In this document: piece by piece, positions 7,325 through 10,382 of the stretch | How positions within the stretch are numbered: position 1 is the stretch's first letter | Layout of the letters: each line of letters begins with the position of its first letter | Program-made: the position numbers and the translations under genes | The notes under the pieces: generated by a model | What the model saw: the letters and a program-made list of their open reading frames with translations, nothing else | Told to the model about the DNA's origin: nothing | Database searches by the model: none | Assembly: GCA_037139855.1 (NCBI GenBank) | Contig: JBAXFM010000183.1 | Location: forward strand, 1 to 10,382 | DNA length: 10,382 nucleotides | Direction of reading: 5' to 3' | Origin: CAIVAT01 sp037139855 | GTDB taxonomy: Bacteria > Bacteroidota > Bacteroidia > Bacteroidales > FEN-979

Positions 7325-8191
7325 TTAGATTTTCTCTTCTTTGAGCCGGGAATTGAGCTCTCTTACAGCGGTAACGCTTTCCATCAATCCCGGGATGTAA
7401 TCCGTGGAAGCGATGAAAGTCCAGATATAGGATACAATGGCATAAATTTTACCGGTCGAAAAATTGTCAACATCAACGGCAATGAACAAAACCCCGATAA
7501 AAATGAACATCAACAGCACTTTGATCACCATGAAATCAATGGAACTCCATTTTGCAATCTTTGATTGTGGTTGAACCATATTATGAAAATATTCCCTGAT
7601 TGTTTCAGGGTCGCCAGATTCGATGATCCCGTATTGGTCTTCGCGTTTATCATGTAAACTTCGTTGTATTTTTACCACGTGTTTACGGTAGACGTTGTTG
7701 ATATGCGCAATCGGTATGATTACGATCACAGCCAGCGCCGCGATTCGCCAGTCATAAAAGAAAAGCGCAATGATGGCCCCGAATGTGGCAGACAATTGCC
7801 ATATGACCTCCGGTAACCTTTCTTTCAGAAAAACGATATATTCTTTGGCCAGGTCAGCCCGGGCAAAGACGGTCGATGTGGGGAACCCCTTTTTTCTGGA
7901 ATAATTAATGACATTGGTGGCAGTATCGGCATACACCCTGGCATATACCTTGCCGCTGAAATACCGGTGCAGCGTGCCCCCGGCTACATTCAGCAAATAA
8001 ATCAGCGCCCAGATAATCAAAGGCAGCATAAAGTTCACTTTTTCCTTGTCATAAAAGCGCTCAATCAGAGCGTCGAGCAGGGTTCCGAAAAAAGTTGGCT
8101 CAATGATCCACGAAATGTTTTCAAGCACTACAAATGAAAGTACCAGGGCAATAGAGAACTTGAATTTTCGAACAACGTCAATTATGGTCAT
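7325..8191 (-). CDS. ABC-exporter-type six-helix membrane domain protein without ATPase domain
   Basis: The product has 288 residues. Hydrophobic segments at about 13-31, 55-72, 130-146, 149-166, 222-240 and 247-265 fit the six-helix core of type I ABC exporters, and it resembles the stand-alone ABC_membrane_3 type (PF13748, from memory). The inter-helix regions match exporter cytoplasmic loops in style, for example YARVYADTATNVINYSRKK near 83-101 and RKHVVKIQRSLHDKREDQYG near 169-188. The protein ends at SRLKEEKI, where the nucleotide-binding domain of a fused exporter would begin. No Walker A, Walker B or LSGGQ motif occurs in it or in any other gene of the window. It starts 15 bp after the stop of the C39-like lipoprotein gene and is the last gene of the cluster. 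It could pair with an ATPase encoded elsewhere or have a non-ABC role. Confidence 0.85.
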   Translation of the reverse strand: MTIIDVVRKFKFSIALVLSFVVLENISWIIEPTFFGTLLDALIERFYDKEKVNFMLPLIIWALIYLLNVAGGTLHRYFSGKVYARVYADTATNVINYSRKKGFPTSTVFARADLAKEYIVFLKERLPEVIWQLSATFGAIIALFFYDWRIAALAVIVIIPIAHINNVYRKHVVKIQRSLHDKREDQYGIIESGDPETIREYFHNMVQPQSKIAKWSSIDFMVIKVLLMFIFIGVLFIAVDVDNFSTGKIYAIVSYIWTFIASTDYIPGLMESVTAVRELNSRLKEEKI

Positions 8192-8206
8192 GTTTACTCG
8201 GGTTAG

Positions 8207-8881
8207 CTATTTTATCTCTTCAATTTTTTCTAAATCAAATTTTGGTTTTTTACCATACACCGCTATGCCTAACTGATAATATTTTTTATCTCCAACATCA
8301 AGATCATGCCACCTTTCCAATAATTTGTTATTTGGAATGTAACCAATGTCGTACAGGGAAGGATCTGCAAATAATAACTCATCTTTGGTATACCCGATGC
8401 AAACCGAATAGTGTCCGTTCGACCAGCCCTGATATTCACTTTTATTTTTCACCCAACCCTGGATCATCAGAATAACCGGAATTCCTTTATCAACGTATGC
8501 CTTTAAATCAGCGATGGTCATGCGCTCCCTGACATCGATTTTGAATTTTGCATTGATGAAAAAATCGATCATGGGTTGAAGGTCCGTCCCATTATCCGGG
8601 GTTGATTTTAACGTTTTAACCAGGTCCATTTCACGGTAATCTTCTCCATAATAGGCACAGATTTTTTGCACCGCATTGGCCCCGCAGGTCCAGTTTGCTG
8701 CCTGGCGGGTTTTGGGAAGGTCAAGAATTTTAATAATATCCCTGTTTTCGATTAACGGAATACTTTTCCCATTCTTTTCAATGATATAAATCTTTTCAAC
8801 TTTGATATCATCGCCGTTATGCAGGCAACCAGTCATCAGCGCTAAAGATATGGTCAGGAACAAAACAGTTAAATAGTTCAT
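8207..8881 (-). CDS. C39-like papain-fold cysteine peptidase, predicted lipoprotein
   Basis: The product has 224 residues. The N-terminus MNYLTVLFLTISLALMTGC has a lipobox-like MTGC, so Cys19 is the probable lipidated residue and the mature protein should be outside the cytoplasm. The peptidase core reads QAANWTCGANAVQ: Gln60 six residues before Cys66, the spacing of the oxyanion-hole Gln and nucleophile in C39 bacteriocin-processing peptidases. NGHYSVCIGY supplies His157 and LLFADPS supplies Asp173, so the full Gln-Cys-His-Asp set is present and activity is plausible. Typical C39 domains are cytoplasmic and fused to an ABC exporter that cuts double-glycine leaders; this one is separate and appears exported. 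It lies 11 bp after the MFS gene and 15 bp before the ABC membrane-domain gene, so the three are probably one operon. The substrate is unknown; peptides or peptidoglycan cross-links are possible. Confidence 0.85.
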   Translation of the reverse strand: MNYLTVLFLTISLALMTGCLHNGDDIKVEKIYIIEKNGKSIPLIENRDIIKILDLPKTRQAANWTCGANAVQKICAYYGEDYREMDLVKTLKSTPDNGTDLQPMIDFFINAKFKIDVRERMTIADLKAYVDKGIPVILMIQGWVKNKSEYQGWSNGHYSVCIGYTKDELLFADPSLYDIGYIPNNKLLERWHDLDVGDKKYYQLGIAVYGKKPKFDLEKIEEIK

Positions 8882-8892
8882 TTTAAAAAAGG

Positions 8893-10284
8893 TTACGGTT
8901 TTTCAACAACACTGTTCGAAGGCAGTTCCAGTCCGTATCCGGAAGTTTTATCGTCCCACTTCAGCAACAGGGCAAACAGGAAGCCGAGCATGCTAAGCCC
9001 GGTGAACATAAGCATGGCAGGGGTGTAATTGAGTTTTGCCCCATGATCGATCATGCCGGGCGTAACACCGGGATTCGTTACATCAAGGATATACCCGGCA
9101 AGAATCGGAATGGCAAACAGACCGAGATTCTGAAGCGAAAACATCATTCCATAGGCAGTTCCCAGACGGTGTTCGGGAACGATTCTTGAAACGGCAGGCC
9201 ACATCGCCGCAGGGACCAATGAGAAAGCAATGCCCATCAGAACCATCAACACATACGGGTTGAGTGAGGTAAAGGTGAGCATCAGATGCACAAGGATCAG
9301 CATTAAGGAGCCATAGATCATCAGGGATGCTGTTTTACCTTTCTTATCAACAAACCAGCCGAAAAGCGGTGTAAAGAATACGGTTCCGTAAGGCAGTAAT
9401 GAGGCAATATCGCCGCTTCTTTCCCGCGATATTCCGAATTTATGGAAAAAAAGATCGGGGGCATATTTCAAAAAAGGAAAAACAGCTGCATAAAATGTGA
9501 CGCACAGAAAGGAGATAAATAAAAATGAACGGTTCGTGAACAGTTTTGTCAGATCCGACATATGGAATTCCTCGTCCTTGCCAAGCAACGAACCGGTTGT
9601 TTTCACCTGTCGGTCAAATTTAATATCAAACATTAAATACACCAGGAATGCCAGAAATCCGATCAGCAGCAGCATGAATGCAAACCAGATCGCAAAATCC
9701 CATTGCGTAGGAAGAACGAGCCTTGGCGATAAATTGAAAGCCAGTGCAGTTCCCACCCGTGCAATACCAAGGTTTAGTGCAAACGCCAGTGCAATCTCAT
9801 ATCCCCTGAACCATTTTACGATGATCTTGCTCGTAACCACGATGCTGGTTTCTGCTCCAAGTCCAAAAATAAGCATCCCGAGCGACATCATTTTTAACTC
9901 CGGAGAATAGGAAGTCCAGAATGAGCCCATTAAATGATATCCGGGTCCATCGTTGCGATAAAAGTCGGAAGCACCGTATGCCGTTAAAAAGGCTCCGATG
10001 AGCATGAAAACTGCGAACAGCAGACCGGTTGGCCTGATTCCCAATTTGTCGAGGATGATCCCGCCCAGGATCGCCATTAAAAGAAACGTATTGGGAAATG
10101 CATAAAACCCGGCAACAATGCCAAAATCATGGGAACTGAAGTTCAGGTGTTCCTGAAGGATCGATTTCAAGGGGGACAAGGCGTCATAAAAATAGTAATT
10201 GGCCGACATGAGAATGCTGACCAGAATCATCATCGACCAACGATATCCTGCATGATCTCTGATGGTTATATTGTTTTTCTTCAT
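8893..10284 (-). CDS. Major facilitator superfamily permease, MFSD1-like
   Basis: The product has 463 residues with about 12 hydrophobic segments, the normal MFS size. Motif A occurs in the first half as GGIILDKLGIR (74-84) and in degenerate form in the second half as FGWFVDKKGK (308-317). The stretch SLVPAAMWPAVSRIVPEHRL then GTAYGMMFSLQNLGL (355-389) resembles the region around the conserved PEHQLGTAYG of the MFSD1 group, whose animal member is a lysosomal dipeptide transporter (established knowledge, recalled). Inner-membrane import or export of a small peptide-like solute is therefore a reasonable but unproven guess. A hydrophilic insert (about 222-247) links the two halves, as usual. It is the first gene of a three-gene minus-strand cluster, with the C39-like lipoprotein 11 bp downstream. 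Residues 1-15 are polar, so there is no signal peptide. Confidence 0.92.
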   Translation of the reverse strand: MKKNNITIRDHAGYRWSMMILVSILMSANYYFYDALSPLKSILQEHLNFSSHDFGIVAGFYAFPNTFLLMAILGGIILDKLGIRPTGLLFAVFMLIGAFLTAYGASDFYRNDGPGYHLMGSFWTSYSPELKMMSLGMLIFGLGAETSIVVTSKIIVKWFRGYEIALAFALNLGIARVGTALAFNLSPRLVLPTQWDFAIWFAFMLLLIGFLAFLVYLMFDIKFDRQVKTTGSLLGKDEEFHMSDLTKLFTNRSFLFISFLCVTFYAAVFPFLKYAPDLFFHKFGISRERSGDIASLLPYGTVFFTPLFGWFVDKKGKTASLMIYGSLMLILVHLMLTFTSLNPYVLMVLMGIAFSLVPAAMWPAVSRIVPEHRLGTAYGMMFSLQNLGLFAIPILAGYILDVTNPGVTPGMIDHGAKLNYTPAMLMFTGLSMLGFLFALLLKWDDKTSGYGLELPSNSVVEKP

Positions 10285-10382
10285 ATTGTTTTTCGTGATA
10301 ACAGTGTTTTACAATTGATAAAAATGGTCCAAAATCCCAAGATCGGATCAGTGATCACGAATTTAATTTTGCGACAACACCA
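10285..10382 (-). promoter_or_regulatory. Upstream region of the MFS-led cluster, cut by the window edge
   Basis: These 98 bases should carry the leader and perhaps the promoter of the cluster. They are AT-rich. An 8-bp palindrome GTGATCAC lies at 10351-10358, and TTCGTGAT (10292-10299) pairs as an inverted repeat with ATCACGAA (10354-10361) across 54 bases, which could be an operator. I found no match to TTTG-N19-TAnnTTTG, so no promoter is placed. Confidence 0.25.

Noticed and set aside
9497..9910. Plus-strand open frame of 137 codons
   Set aside because: It is antisense to the MFS permease, which has full-length membrane topology and motif A; the antisense product shows no features.

Overview
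The window looks like a chromosomal fragment of a Bacteroidota bacterium, probably an environmental Bacteroidales-like lineage. The evidence is a large secreted protein with a C-terminal type IX secretion (T9SS) sorting domain, SBBP and PKD/BNR surface-protein architectures, two lipoproteins, the absence of Shine-Dalgarno sequences, and promoters of the Bacteroidota TTTG / TAnnTTTG type. All seven genes are on the minus strand, so the window is read from right to left.

Layout in transcription order. (1) 10284-7325 holds a tight three-gene cluster with gaps of 11 and 15 bp: an MFS permease resembling the MFSD1 group, a predicted lipoprotein with an intact C39-like cysteine peptidase core, and a six-helix ABC-exporter membrane domain that has no ATPase domain. 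(2) 7324-6939 is a non-coding gap with a striking imperfect palindrome of about 100 bp (perfect 26-bp core, symmetric outer arms) and an adjoining hairpin with a related core; it looks like a REP/BIME-type repeat. (3) 6938-2962 holds a probable two-gene operon: a 1004-residue T9SS-exported protein with seven SBBP repeats, then a DUF3089 alpha/beta hydrolase. (4) 2893-1820 is an uncharacterised lipoprotein behind its own well-matched promoter. (5) 1586-1 is the first part of a secreted BNR/Asp-box plus PKD protein that runs off the left edge with no stop codon.

The left and middle genes are cell-surface or exported proteins. The right-hand cluster looks like a peptide handling or transport unit: a permease, an extracytoplasmic peptidase and a membrane domain. 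Its function is not established by the sequence. It is the best candidate here for an undescribed system, because it resembles a peptidase-containing ABC exporter whose parts are separate genes, whose peptidase appears to be on the wrong side of the membrane, and whose ATPase is missing. No tRNA, rRNA, CRISPR array, insertion sequence or phage gene was seen.
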